DNA of 39,694 nucleotides from Patescibacteria group bacterium. Lineage in GTDB: Bacteria; Patescibacteriota; Patescibacteriia; 2-12-FULL-60-25. The notes beneath the pieces are model-generated. The model searched no databases. It was not told the DNA's origin and saw nothing but the letters and a program-made list of their open reading frames with translations. Where the stretch lies: contig JAKLEH010000005.1 of assembly GCA_022703155.1 (NCBI GenBank), forward strand, positions 1-39,694. The letters run 5' to 3'. Position 1 is the stretch's first letter; each line of letters begins with the position of its first letter. The translations under genes were made by a program, and so were the position numbers. Below, piece by piece: positions 23,067 through 31,894 of this stretch.

Positions 23067-23420
23067 ATGCGGAAAACGGTAAAGATGATCGCGAAGCGTA
23101 CGGCTATCGCCGAAGGCCTGAACGACAAGACCGTTTGGGACGAGGCCGAGGATTTGGACGCATGGCTCGACGCATCGTTGAACGACGATTCGGATGGCGA
23201 TTGCGACGATGCCTGCCTGGATCGCTGCGACAAGTGCGGCCAGTCCACGCTCCTGTGCGGCGAGCTGTTCGGCACGCGCGACGTCGACGAAGGCGTGCAC
23301 GGTCCGGTATATCGCGTCTGCAGGAGCTGCCATGAGAAGCAGCAGGCGGCGCTGCAGTCTGAATTCGAAGAAACGTGCAGCCGTCTCGGCCTGACCCCGG
23401 CCGAAGCCATGGGCCAGTAG
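23067..23420 (+). CDS. small zinc-ribbon-like protein
   Basis: The product is 117 aa. An acidic stretch (DDSDGDCDDACLDRC) runs into CDKCGQ and, about 30 residues later, CRSCHE, a likely four-Cys zinc site. The C-terminal helix resembles a short EF/UBA-like helix only superficially. Not assigned. AGGAGGG precedes ATG 23067. It is the last gene of the SD-led cluster and is followed by a strong terminator. The zinc ribbon parallels that of the 84-aa protein at 7122. Confidence 0.75.
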   Translation: MRKTVKMIAKRTAIAEGLNDKTVWDEAEDLDAWLDASLNDDSDGDCDDACLDRCDKCGQSTLLCGELFGTRDVDEGVHGPVYRVCRSCHEKQQAALQSEFEETCSRLGLTPAEAMGQ

Positions 23421-23470
23421 TTCATTCATCGGATCTTGAGTCCTTCATGGATTCGGTCCGTCACGCTCAG

Positions 23471-23500
23471 CCCCGATCGCTTGGTCGGGGTTTTGCTTTT
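23471..23500 (+). terminator. terminator of the SD-led cluster
   Basis: CCCCGATC-gctt-GGTCGGGG followed by TTTTGCTTTT. Confidence 0.85.
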
Positions 23501-23559
23501 TATGCAAACGCCCCGACCACCTTGCCCTTTGCGCGAGTATTCCGTACCATTAGCCCATT

Positions 23560-26250
23560 ATGGATTTTAAAGATTCGCCCAAGGCTTACGACGCCTCGGC
23601 CGTGGAAACCGACATTTTCCGCAAATGGGAAGAATCGGGCGCGTTCAACCCGGATAAACTGGCGGATTTGGACGAGCGCTATAAAAACGCCGAACCGTAT
23701 TGCATCGTATTGCCGCCGCCCAACCGTACGGGCACGTTGCACGTGGGGCACGCCAAGATGTTGGCCATCGAGGATTTGCTCATCCGGTTTTATCGCATGC
23801 GCGGTCGTAAGGCCTATTGGATTCCGGGCACGGACCACGCGGCTTTGGCCACACAGGTCAAAGTCGAACAAAAGCTAAAGGATGAAGGCATGGCGGATCC
23901 GCGCAAGGAATTGGGGCGCGAACAGTTTTTGGAAAAGGTGCGCGACTTCGCCCAAAAATCGCGCGACACCATCGTCAACCAATGCAAGGCCATGGGTTCG
24001 TCCATGGATTGGACGCGTGAGAAGTACACTTTGGATGCGGAACGCAACAAGGCCGTGAACGCCACGTTCAAGATGATGTATGGGGACGGCCTGATAGAGC
24101 GCGGTTTCCGCGTGGTCAATTGGGACCCTGTGTTCAAAACCACGCTGTCCGACGACGAAGTGGAACACAAAGAGGGCCAAGCCGAATTCGTCACTTTCAC
24201 GTACGACAAGAATTTTCCTATACAGATTTCCACCACGCGCCCGGAAACCAAGTTCGGCGATACGGCAGTGGCCGTACATCCGGAAGACGAACGTTATAAC
24301 AAATACGTCGGCCAGACCATCGAGGCGGTTTTTTGCGGCAAACCGATCAAGGTAAAAATCATCGCGGACGAAAGCGTTGACAGGGAATTCGGAACGGGCG
24401 CCTTAGGCGTGACGCCGGCGCATTCTCTGGTCGATGCGGATTTGGCCGACAAGCACGGATTGCCCATGGTCCAGGTGATCGGCGAAGACGGCAAGATGAC
24501 GGCCGAGGCGGGCGCGGATTTCGCGGGCTTGACGACCGTGGAGGCGCGCAAAAAAATCGTGGCCATGTTGGAAGCCCAAGGTTGCATGGTCAAGAAGGAA
24601 ACGATCGCGCAAAACCTTTTGGTCGCGCAACGCGGCGGCAATCCGGTGGAACAGCTGCCCATGCGACAATGGTTCGTGCGCGTGAACAAGAAATTCAAAT
24701 TGCGGCAAAACACTTTGGGCAAATGGAAGAGGGGAGAAGAAGCGACCCTCAAGGAACTGATGCGTTATGCGGTCGAATCCAAACAGACACGCGTATTGCC
24801 TGATAATTTCGAGAAAATTTATTTTCATTGGATAGATAATTTGCGCGACTGGTGCATTTCGCGCCAAATTTGGTTCGGTCACCAGATTCCGGTTTGGTAT
24901 AAAGGCGAAGAAATCCAGGTCGGTAACGAATCTCCGGGTGAGGGATGGGAGCGCGACCCTGACACTTTGGACACATGGTTTTCGTCCAGTCTGTGGACTT
25001 TTTCGACTTTGGGTTGGCCGGACAACGCCACCGTGGACGCGGACGGAAATCTGGCGAAGACCGGGGAATTGAAGGAATACCATCCGACGGCGGTACTTGA
25101 GACAGGTTACGACATTTTGTTCTTCTGGGTGGCGCGCATGGTGCTCATGTCGACATACGCTTTGGGCGAAGTGCCGTTCCGCGACACGTATCTGCACGGC
25201 TTGGTCCGCGACGACCAAGGGCGCAAAATGTCCAAATCTTTGGGCAACGTGCTCGATCCTTTGGAATTGATTCCCAAATACGGCACGGACGCGGTCCGTC
25301 TTTCTCTTGTGATGGGCACGGCGCCGGGAATGGACCAGAAGCTATCGGAGGACAAGATCAAGGACTTCAGGAATTTCACCAATAAACTCTGGAACATTTC
25401 ACGTTATGTGCTCACGCAGGCGAATCTTGAATCTCGAATCCTGAATCCAGAAATTCGGACATTGGCTGACGGGTGGATCATGGCGAGGTTGGACGAGGTG
25501 CGGGAAAAGGTCGCGCAACTCATCGAGAACTACCAATTTTCCCAAGCCGGCGAATTGCTCCGCGACTTCACCTGGGGGGATTTTGCGGATTGGTATTTGG
25601 AGATCGCGAAGATAGAAAAAGGCAAAGACGCCATCTTGAACCACATCCTGAGCAGCCTGCTCAAGCTCTGGCATCCGTATATGCCGTTCGTGACCGAATA
25701 CGTTTGGGGGCTGATGGGCAACGGCAAGCAATTGATCGTGAGCGCATGGCCGGACGTAACGTCGCACGTCGCGCGTCCCGCGTCGCAGGGAGAGGAGTTT
25801 GAGACGTTGCGGACGTTGATAACCGATATCCGAAGGCTACGGAGCGAGAACGGGGTGGAGGCGGCGGCGCTCGTCAAAGTCGCGCTCGTGTCCAACGAAG
25901 CCACGAAAAAGCTCATCCAAGAGAATTTGGCAGTGGTCAAACAGTTGGCGCGTTTGGAATCGATTGAATTCGTCGCGGCCGTGGAACAGGGCTGGCCAAC
26001 CGCCATGTCGGGCGCGACCACTGTCGGTCTGAATTTGGCGAGCGGCGTGGACGTGGCCAAGGAAAAGGACAAAGCCGAAAAAGAAATCGCGGCCTTGAAG
26101 CCGTACATCGCAGCCACCGAGGCCAAGCTGCAGAACGCGGATTTTACGGGCAAAGCCCCAGAAAAAGTGGTCAATGACATGAAGTCAAAGCTCGACGAGG
26201 CCAAGGCCAAACTCCAAGCGTTGGAAAAGAGACTGGAGACATTGGGCTGA
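23560..26250 (+). CDS. valS: valyl-tRNA synthetase
   Basis: It charges tRNA-Val and edits mis-activated Thr. The 896-aa protein has HIGH-type HVGH at 61-64 (PNRTGTLHVGHA), an inserted CP1 editing domain with TTRPET and GTGALGVTPAH, ISRQIWFGHQIPVWY, KMSKS at 556-560 (RKMSKSLGN), an anticodon-binding domain and the C-terminal coiled-coil arm typical of ValRS. Two segments are word-repeat-derived and in frame: about 621-634 (NLESRILNPEIR) and about 732-746 (TSHVARPASQGE), both in surface regions between conserved blocks. ATG 23560 has no SD; TACCAT 9 bp upstream may be the -10 box. Confidence 0.97.
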   Translation: MDFKDSPKAYDASAVETDIFRKWEESGAFNPDKLADLDERYKNAEPYCIVLPPPNRTGTLHVGHAKMLAIEDLLIRFYRMRGRKAYWIPGTDHAALATQVKVEQKLKDEGMADPRKELGREQFLEKVRDFAQKSRDTIVNQCKAMGSSMDWTREKYTLDAERNKAVNATFKMMYGDGLIERGFRVVNWDPVFKTTLSDDEVEHKEGQAEFVTFTYDKNFPIQISTTRPETKFGDTAVAVHPEDERYNKYVGQTIEAVFCGKPIKVKIIADESVDREFGTGALGVTPAHSLVDADLADKHGLPMVQVIGEDGKMTAEAGADFAGLTTVEARKKIVAMLEAQGCMVKKETIAQNLLVAQRGGNPVEQLPMRQWFVRVNKKFKLRQNTLGKWKRGEEATLKELMRYAVESKQTRVLPDNFEKIYFHWIDNLRDWCISRQIWFGHQIPVWYKGEEIQVGNESPGEGWERDPDTLDTWFSSSLWTFSTLGWPDNATVDADGNLAKTGELKEYHPTAVLETGYDILFFWVARMVLMSTYALGEVPFRDTYLHGLVRDDQGRKMSKSLGNVLDPLELIPKYGTDAVRLSLVMGTAPGMDQKLSEDKIKDFRNFTNKLWNISRYVLTQANLESRILNPEIRTLADGWIMARLDEVREKVAQLIENYQFSQAGELLRDFTWGDFADWYLEIAKIEKGKDAILNHILSSLLKLWHPYMPFVTEYVWGLMGNGKQLIVSAWPDVTSHVARPASQGEEFETLRTLITDIRRLRSENGVEAAALVKVALVSNEATKKLIQENLAVVKQLARLESIEFVAAVEQGWPTAMSGATTVGLNLASGVDVAKEKDKAEKEIAALKPYIAATEAKLQNADFTGKAPEKVVNDMKSKLDEAKAKLQALEKRLETLG
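25421..25462. repeat. word repeat in frame within valS
   Basis: cgaatcttgaatctcgaatc is followed by ctgaatccagaaattcgg, variants of gaatcttgaat. Translated without a frameshift. Confidence 0.6.
25755..25798. repeat. second word repeat in frame within valS
   Basis: cgtcgcacgtcgcgcgtccc and cgcgtcgcaggga match the repeat coding residues TSRVARPASQ in the 95-aa protein at 21398. Confidence 0.6.
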
Positions 26251-26267
26251 CGTTGGCGGCCGGACGA

Positions 26268-26297
26268 AATCCCGCGTTTGCGGGATTTTGCATTTTT
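26268..26297 (+). terminator. terminator of valS
   Basis: AATCCCGC-gttt-GCGGGATT followed by TTGCATTTTT. Confidence 0.8.
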
Positions 26298-26310
26298 AAG
26301 TCTATTTAGT

Positions 26311-26316
26311 TAATAT
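26311..26316 (+). promoter_or_regulatory. -10 box for leaderless tyrS
   Basis: TAATAT ends 6 bp before ATG 26323. No SD. Confidence 0.55.
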
Positions 26317-26322
26317 TCACGC

Positions 26323-27555
26323 ATGCCAAACCTCAAAACCGACGATTTGTCGGTCAACAATTTTTTGGAACGCGCGGTCGAGAACGCCTATCCCAACAAG
26401 GAGGCGTTCGCCGCGGCGCTCAAATCCGGTCGGCAACTGACCGCGTATTTGGGCATCGACCCGACCGGTCCGTCTTTGCATTTGGGCCACGCCATCGCCA
26501 TGAAGAAATTGCGCCAGCTGCAGGACATGGGGCATCGCGTCATCCTGCTCATTGGCGATTTTACGGCCATGATCGGCGACCCGACCGACAAGACGGCGGT
26601 GCGCAAAAAACTGACCCGTGAGCAGGTGTTGGAGAATTGCCGGGATTATCGTTCGCAAGCCGCAAAAATTCTGGATATGGACGGCAAGTTAACGGGTAAT
26701 CCAGTCGAGTTGAAATGCAATGCCGATTGGCACGGTAAGATGACATTTGCTGATGTTTTGGAATTGGCGTCCAATTTCACGGTCCAACAAATGTTGGAGC
26801 GCGACATGTTCGAGAAACGCATGGCCGAAGGCAAGCCCATCTTCCTGCACGAGTTTTTGTATCCGGTCATGCAGGCTTACGATTCCGTGGCCATGGACGT
26901 GGACATCGAACTTGGGGGCAACGACCAGACGTTCAACATGTTGGCCGGCCGCGATTTGATGAAGACGCTCAAAGGCAAAGAGAAGTTCGTGCTAACGGCC
27001 AAGCTTTTGACCGATCCGGAAGGCAAAAAGATGGGCAAGAGCGAAGGCAACATGATCACGCTCGACGACACGCCTGAAGACATGTTCGGCAAAGTCATGA
27101 GCTGGCCGGACGGGGCCATAACCGTGGGCTTTGAACTGTGCACGGACGTGCCGGGCGAGGATATCGACAAAATATCGGACGAGATGGAAGCCGGGGCCAA
27201 CCCCGTGCAGTTCAAACGCCGCTTGGCGCGCGAGATCGTGGCCGCGTGGCATTCGGAAGCCGCGGCCAAAGCCGCGGAAGAGCATTTCGATCGGCTGTTC
27301 AAGGAACATGCGGCGCCGGAAGACATGCCGGTCCACGAGGTGTCCGCCCGCAACCATAAACTCATCGACCTCTTGGTTACCGCCGGTCTGGTAACTTCAA
27401 AATCCGAAGCGCGCCGGCAAATCGAGCAAGGCGCGGTCAAAGTCGACGGCCAGGCCGTGGAAGACGCTGACGTGGAAGTCGAAATCGCGAACAAGGAAAT
27501 GGTGTTGCAGAAAGGCAAGCGGCATTTCGTCAAGGTGATATTTAAAAGTTTATAA
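26323..27555 (+). CDS. tyrS: tyrosyl-tRNA synthetase
   Basis: It charges tRNA-Tyr. The 410-aa protein has HLGH at 53-56 (GIDPTGPSLHLGHA), a tyrosine-pocket region (FLYPVMQAYDSVAMDVDIELGGNDQTFN), KMGKS at 236-240 in place of KMSKS, and a C-terminal S4 RNA-binding domain (HKLIDLLVTAGLVTSKSEARRQIEQGAVKVDG). The GDPTDKT motif and overall pattern fit the TyrZ-like bacterial branch. It begins ATGCC with no SD. It stands between valS and argS, each in its own apparent transcription unit. Confidence 0.97.
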   Translation: MPNLKTDDLSVNNFLERAVENAYPNKEAFAAALKSGRQLTAYLGIDPTGPSLHLGHAIAMKKLRQLQDMGHRVILLIGDFTAMIGDPTDKTAVRKKLTREQVLENCRDYRSQAAKILDMDGKLTGNPVELKCNADWHGKMTFADVLELASNFTVQQMLERDMFEKRMAEGKPIFLHEFLYPVMQAYDSVAMDVDIELGGNDQTFNMLAGRDLMKTLKGKEKFVLTAKLLTDPEGKKMGKSEGNMITLDDTPEDMFGKVMSWPDGAITVGFELCTDVPGEDIDKISDEMEAGANPVQFKRRLAREIVAAWHSEAAAKAAEEHFDRLFKEHAAPEDMPVHEVSARNHKLIDLLVTAGLVTSKSEARRQIEQGAVKVDGQAVEDADVEVEIANKEMVLQKGKRHFVKVIFKSL

Positions 27556-27627
27556 AGTCCATAAAGTTTATAAGGTTCATGGGGTAGATTACGGTTAGCG
27601 TTTCGACCTCCGACATCCGACCTCCGA
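27553..27627. repeat. intergenic word repeats (ttataaag and ccgacctcc types)
   Basis: ataaagtccataaagtttat is followed by cgacctccgacatccgacct. The second family recurs at 34904-34952 and 37583-37682. Confidence 0.7.
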
Positions 27628-27639
27628 CAAAATTCGGTT

Positions 27640-29532
27640 ATGTATACACTCGAAGCCATCAAATCCAACTTGGCGCGCCACATCGGCGACGCGCTCGAAG
27701 AAGCCGTGGCATCCGAAGAAATCGCGGCGCCGCCAAAACCAGACATGGGCGATTTGGCGTTCGCGTGTTTCCGTGCGGCAAAGAAACGCGGCGGCAATCC
27801 GGCTGACGTGGCCAAGGAGTTGGCGCGCAAACTTGAGAACGTGGACCAAAGCATCCAAAAGACCGACGCAGCCGGGCCGTATCTCAACATCACATTGCGC
27901 CCCGGCACGTTCATCGACCGCGTGGCGCGCGAAGTGGAGCAGGCGGGCGAGGATTACGGACGCACCGAAAGCGGACGCGGCCAGCAGGTCATGGTCGAAT
28001 ACGCCAATTTGAACACGCACAAGGAATTCCACGTGGGCCATTTGCGCAACATCCTGTACGGCATGTCGCTCGACCGGCTGTTGGATTTCGCGGGTTGGAA
28101 GACCGTGCCCGTGTCTTACGTCAACGACATGGGATCGCACGTGGCCAAATGTTTGTGGCTGTTCGTGCGCCGCGGCGCGCTCATTTTGGAACGCCCCAAG
28201 CCCAAAGCCGTCAAAGGCCGGAAGAAATCCATGTTGCAAGTGGACGCGACCGAGGCCATGGACGACGAACAGTGGATCCGTTACGTGCTCGAGAATTTTA
28301 CCGTGGCTTGGGCCCACCGCATGATCGACGACGTACCGGCCGAGCAGCATACAGGCAAGTTCTTGGGCGAGATTTACGCCGAAGCCAGCAAGTTGTTGGG
28401 CGAAAACGAGACGTGGAAATCCGAAGTTTCGCTGGTGCTCAAAAAGCTCGAAGACCACGACAAAGCCTGGTCGTATTTGTGGCAGGAGACGCGGCGTTGG
28501 AGCTTGCAGGAGTTGTCGCGTTACCTGCAGGATTTGGGTGCGGACATCCAAAAGCAATACCTGGAAAGCGAGTTCGTGGACCGCAGCAAGCAAGCCGTGG
28601 ACGAATTGTTGGCCAAAGGCATCGCCATCGAGTCGCAGGGCGCGGTCATCATCGATTTCGACGCGTATCCGGACCCCGAACTCCAAAAACAGAAATTGGG
28701 CGTCATGATTTTGCGCAAATCCGACGGTACGCTCATCTACGCCACCAAAGACATACCTTTGGCCCAGCAGAAATTCGAAGACTATCCCAAGATGGATTTG
28801 AGTTTGGTGGTCGTGGACACGCGCCAAGCGCTTTACTTCCGCCAATTGTTCGCGGCCCTTAAATTGTTGGGTTATACCAAGCCGCTCAAGCATTTGGGCT
28901 TCGAATTCGTGACTTTGCCCGAGGGCGTGATGGCCAGCCGCAAAGGCAACATCATTACCTTGCAGGATTTTTTGGCGCGCGCCGTGGAGTTGGCCAAGCA
29001 GGAAGTCGTGGCGCGGCACAAGGACGAATGGAACGACGGCAAAATCGAGCATGCGGCTTGGTGCATCGCCATGGGCGGGGTGATGTTCACCATGCACAAA
29101 CAGGATCCGGAAAAACCCATCGTGTTCGACATGGCCAAGGCGCTCGCCTTTGAAGGCGACACCGGACCGTACGTGCAGTACGCGGCGACGCGGCTTGCGT
29201 CGATCGGCCAAAAGTCTAAATGCAAACCGCAAGACGTCAAAAAAGCAGACATGGCCGCGTTGGACCATGACGCGGAAAAGCGCGTGGCCTTCGTGCTGGC
29301 GCAGTTCCCCGAAGTCGCGGGGCGCGCGGCCGCCGAATACAAGCCGTCGCTCGTGGCCCAGTGGTGTTTGGACGCGGCCTCGGCCGTCAACGCTTTTTAC
29401 CGCGACGTCAAAGTGTTGGAAGCCAAAGACGAACGCATCAAACTCGCGCGGTTGCGCCTCATCGCCGCGGCGCGCGTCGCGCTCGAAAACGGCTTGCGAT
29501 TGCTCGGAGTGGCGGTGCCGGACGCAATGTAG
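27640..29532 (+). CDS. argS: arginyl-tRNA synthetase
   Basis: It charges tRNA-Arg. The 630-aa protein has an N-terminal ArgRS domain, the HIGH-type motif HVGH at 131-134 (NLNTHKEFHVGHLRN), LIYATKDIPLA, LPEGVMASRKGN in place of a classical KMSKS as in many ArgRS, GDTGPYVQYAATR, and a C-terminal DALR-type anticodon-binding domain ending NGLRLLGVAVPDAM. THKEFHVGH differs from the commoner AKPLHVGH. ATG 27640 follows a word repeat by about 12 bp; no SD. Confidence 0.96.
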   Translation: MYTLEAIKSNLARHIGDALEEAVASEEIAAPPKPDMGDLAFACFRAAKKRGGNPADVAKELARKLENVDQSIQKTDAAGPYLNITLRPGTFIDRVAREVEQAGEDYGRTESGRGQQVMVEYANLNTHKEFHVGHLRNILYGMSLDRLLDFAGWKTVPVSYVNDMGSHVAKCLWLFVRRGALILERPKPKAVKGRKKSMLQVDATEAMDDEQWIRYVLENFTVAWAHRMIDDVPAEQHTGKFLGEIYAEASKLLGENETWKSEVSLVLKKLEDHDKAWSYLWQETRRWSLQELSRYLQDLGADIQKQYLESEFVDRSKQAVDELLAKGIAIESQGAVIIDFDAYPDPELQKQKLGVMILRKSDGTLIYATKDIPLAQQKFEDYPKMDLSLVVVDTRQALYFRQLFAALKLLGYTKPLKHLGFEFVTLPEGVMASRKGNIITLQDFLARAVELAKQEVVARHKDEWNDGKIEHAAWCIAMGGVMFTMHKQDPEKPIVFDMAKALAFEGDTGPYVQYAATRLASIGQKSKCKPQDVKKADMAALDHDAEKRVAFVLAQFPEVAGRAAAEYKPSLVAQWCLDAASAVNAFYRDVKVLEAKDERIKLARLRLIAAARVALENGLRLLGVAVPDAM

Positions 29533-29632
29533 CGTCCCGGAGAGGAAAGAAGGAATGAGGAAAGAGGAAAGAAAGAACTTCCTCTTTTTCGTTTTCGGAT
29601 TCCTTCCTCCTTCCTCATTCCTCATTTTCCTT
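29533..29632. repeat. purine/pyrimidine word repeat with inverted half
   Basis: gaaagaaggaatgaggaaag is followed by the complementary series ccttcctccttcctcattcc, giving a long imperfect hairpin with polypurine and polypyrimidine strands. The next gene's -10 box begins right after it. Confidence 0.75.
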
Positions 29633-29633
29633 C

Positions 29634-29639
29634 TATAAT
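29634..29639 (+). promoter_or_regulatory. -10 box for the leaderless histidine kinase gene
   Basis: TATAAT ends 7 bp before ATG 29647. No SD. Confidence 0.65.
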
Positions 29640-29646
29640 CGTAGCG

Positions 29647-31239
29647 ATGCCATTTTTTTCGTACGCGCAGACGCTGGTGTTGGGCGGGGCCATCTCCCTG
29701 CTGTCTTATGGCGTGTACGCCTGGCAAAAACAAAAACGCGAAACCGCGCACATCCTCATCGGCCTGATGGCTTTCATGTTCGCGTTTTGGGTGAGCGCGC
29801 CGTGGATCGCGGGTTTGGGCATGGAGTGGCGGCTTGAGGTCTTGGCCTGGTCCGTCGTGTATTCGTTGACGCTGAGCTTCGGTCCGGCGATTTGTCTGCA
29901 CGCTTCGTCGCGCATCGCCCGCCACGTATTGCGCGTGGGGTGGGCGTACGTGTGGAGCGGCTTTTTGGCTGCGCTGTTTTTGGGCGGCATGTTGTTCGGT
30001 AAGTTCGGGCTCAACCACGGTTTGGGCGAGGCCGCATTGTCAGCGGCCACGGTTTTGGGTTTGGTCACGTACTTCGGCATGTTGTTGCATGTGGTTTGGA
30101 CGCATTACCCGCAAATTTTGGGCCGCACGCAAAGCGACGAGAGCGCGTTAGCCGCGGTCAGCCTGTTCGCCTTGTTTTCGTGCGCCGGGCTGGTGCAGCT
30201 GGCGTTCGGGCCCGTGGTCACGCAATGGGCCGTGTCCGGCATCTCCATCCTGTTCTTCGCCGTGGCCGTCTCGACCAGCATCCGCTCCGGATTTTTGGGC
30301 GTCAAACTGCATCCGCTCGAAGGATATTTTTTGGTCATGTTGGGCGCGGCGGCCGTACTGATTTTCCATTCTCACGACATTGCGGAACTCATACTGACCG
30401 TAGTGGCCGTGGTCCTGATGGGGGCTTACGGATTGACGGCCATCCGCATGGTCATGCGCGAACACGCGCACGCGGAGCAGATAGACGCCATCAATCGCCG
30501 CTTGCAGGAACTGGAGGAAGCGCGCAAGGATTTTACGGCCATGGTGGCGCACCAGCTGCGCAGCCCCATCGGCGCCATCCGCGCGGCCGCGGCTTCGCTC
30601 TCCGACGGCACCGAAGGCGCTTTGCCGCCCAACGCGCAAGAGACGGCCGAGCTCATCCAGAATTCGGCCGAGCGCCTGTTGGGTTTGGCCGAAACCTATC
30701 TGCAGGGCGTGCGGCTTCAGGAAGGCACGTTCACCACCAAATCCCAGGAATGCGACGTGGCCGCGGAAATCCGCTCCGTGGTGCGCGAGCTTTCGGCACT
30801 GGCCAAACTTAAGGGCCTGACCCTATCCGTTGATACCCAGGACGTGCCGGCTAAACTCCGGTTGGACCGCGACGTGCTGGTGCATTCGTGTTTTAACGTG
30901 GTAGACAACGCGGTCAAATACACGGACCACGGCGGCATTACGGTCAAAGCCGTCTGGAAGCCTGACGTTTTGGTTTTGAGCGTCACGGATACGGGCATCG
31001 GGCTGTCATACGAAGAGTTGCACGGCATATTCGTGCGTTATTCGCGCAGCACTTCGGCCGACGTGCGGCGCCGTCCTGGCAGCGGTTTAGGTCTGTATAT
31101 CGTCAAAAAGATGTTGGCCGCGGCGGGCGGACGTATCCAAGCCAAAAGCGACGGTTTGGGCAAAGGCACGACTTTTGTGGTCGAGATGCCGGCCATGAGA
31201 GGGAAGAAAGAAGCAAGAAGTCAGAAGTCGGAAATCTGA
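29647..31239 (+). CDS. membrane sensor histidine kinase (orphan)
   Basis: The product is 530 aa. Residues 1-265 contain about seven to eight hydrophobic helices, the 7TM sensor type common in CPR kinases. The HisKA domain has the phosphoacceptor His302 in MVAHQLRSPIGAIR. The HATPase domain has the N-box NVVDNAVKYT, G1 DTGIGLS and G2 GSGLGLYIVKKML. It autophosphorylates and passes phosphate to a response regulator, but none is encoded within the window. The last residues (KKEARSQKSEI) come from an agaagtcagaagtcgg word repeat. It begins ATGCC, leaderless. Confidence 0.93.
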   Translation: MPFFSYAQTLVLGGAISLLSYGVYAWQKQKRETAHILIGLMAFMFAFWVSAPWIAGLGMEWRLEVLAWSVVYSLTLSFGPAICLHASSRIARHVLRVGWAYVWSGFLAALFLGGMLFGKFGLNHGLGEAALSAATVLGLVTYFGMLLHVVWTHYPQILGRTQSDESALAAVSLFALFSCAGLVQLAFGPVVTQWAVSGISILFFAVAVSTSIRSGFLGVKLHPLEGYFLVMLGAAAVLIFHSHDIAELILTVVAVVLMGAYGLTAIRMVMREHAHAEQIDAINRRLQELEEARKDFTAMVAHQLRSPIGAIRAAAASLSDGTEGALPPNAQETAELIQNSAERLLGLAETYLQGVRLQEGTFTTKSQECDVAAEIRSVVRELSALAKLKGLTLSVDTQDVPAKLRLDRDVLVHSCFNVVDNAVKYTDHGGITVKAVWKPDVLVLSVTDTGIGLSYEELHGIFVRYSRSTSADVRRRPGSGLGLYIVKKMLAAAGGRIQAKSDGLGKGTTFVVEMPAMRGKKEARSQKSEI

Positions 31240-31320
31240 AGGTCATGGCAGCGGTAGTCCGAGGTGGACGCGACTTACGACTTCCTGAAAAATGACTTCC
31301 GACTTTCGACCTGTGGTCGG
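31207..31320. repeat. word repeat (gaagtcgg type) with inverted copies
   Basis: aagcaagaagtcagaagtcg is followed by cgacttacgacttcctgaaa and tgacttccgactttcgacc. The first copies encode the end of the kinase. Confidence 0.7.
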
Positions 31321-31333
31321 GGGATAACTCCGT

Positions 31334-31362
31334 TTGACTATCCACAGTGCCCGTCGTAAGGT
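31334..31362 (+). promoter_or_regulatory. bactofilin gene promoter
   Basis: TTGACT (31334-31339), a 17-bp spacer and TAAGGT (31357-31362), which ends 9 bp before ATG 31372, so the leader is 0-3 nt. Confidence 0.7.
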
Positions 31363-31371
31363 TTTGCGGAT

Positions 31372-31893
31372 ATGCCATTTTTCGGTGCACCGGCCGCGGA
31401 CAACGGCCAGCAACCCCAGCCCTCGGTTGCCCCGTCCGCGCCGTCAATTTTCCATACGTCGTCCAAGGCTTCGCCGGCCACGGTCATCGCCAAAGGCGTG
31501 CGGCTCGAAGGGCAATTCAAGAGCCAAGGCGACGTGCTCATCGAAGGCGAAGTCCAAGGCACGATCCAGACCGACGGTTTGCTGACCGTGGGCGCGGACG
31601 CCTTCGTCAAAGCCACGGTCACGGCCGCGGACGCGGTGGTGGCGGGCAAGGTCGAAGGCAACGTGTTGGCCAAACGCCGGTTGGAGGTCAAATCCACGGC
31701 GCGCGTCAACGGCGACATCGTGTGCGAGACCATCATCGTCGAGGCCGGAGCCGCGCTCAAAGGCAATTTGACCTCAGGTTCCAAAACCGACGCCAAACCA
31801 GAGCCCAAAACCGAAGCGCCGTCCAACGACCCGCAAAAAACGACAACGCCCCCGGCCGATGCGGCCAAGGCGGACGCCGCGAACAAAACCTAA
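31372..31893 (+). CDS. bactofilin
   Basis: The product is 173 aa, a self-polymerising cytoskeletal protein that scaffolds envelope enzymes and cell shape. A disordered Pro/Ala-rich N-terminus is followed by the right-handed beta-helix core from about 38 to 135 (VIAKGVRLEGQFKSQGDVLIEGEVQGTI, with repeated hydrophobic-Gly turns such as VAGKVEGNV and VNGDIVCE), then a Lys/Pro/Ala-rich tail. All hallmarks of the DUF583/bactofilin family are visible. It begins ATGCC without SD, just after a TTGACT-type promoter, and ends at a terminator. Confidence 0.93.
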   Translation: MPFFGAPAADNGQQPQPSVAPSAPSIFHTSSKASPATVIAKGVRLEGQFKSQGDVLIEGEVQGTIQTDGLLTVGADAFVKATVTAADAVVAGKVEGNVLAKRRLEVKSTARVNGDIVCETIIVEAGAALKGNLTSGSKTDAKPEPKTEAPSNDPQKTTTPPADAAKADAANKT

Positions 31894-31894
31894 A

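Noticed and set aside
27595-30018. 807-aa open frame on the minus strand
   Set aside because: It is the antisense shadow of argS and the kinase; the His/Arg/Phe/Gln-rich translation has no domain, and argS is unmistakable on the plus strand.
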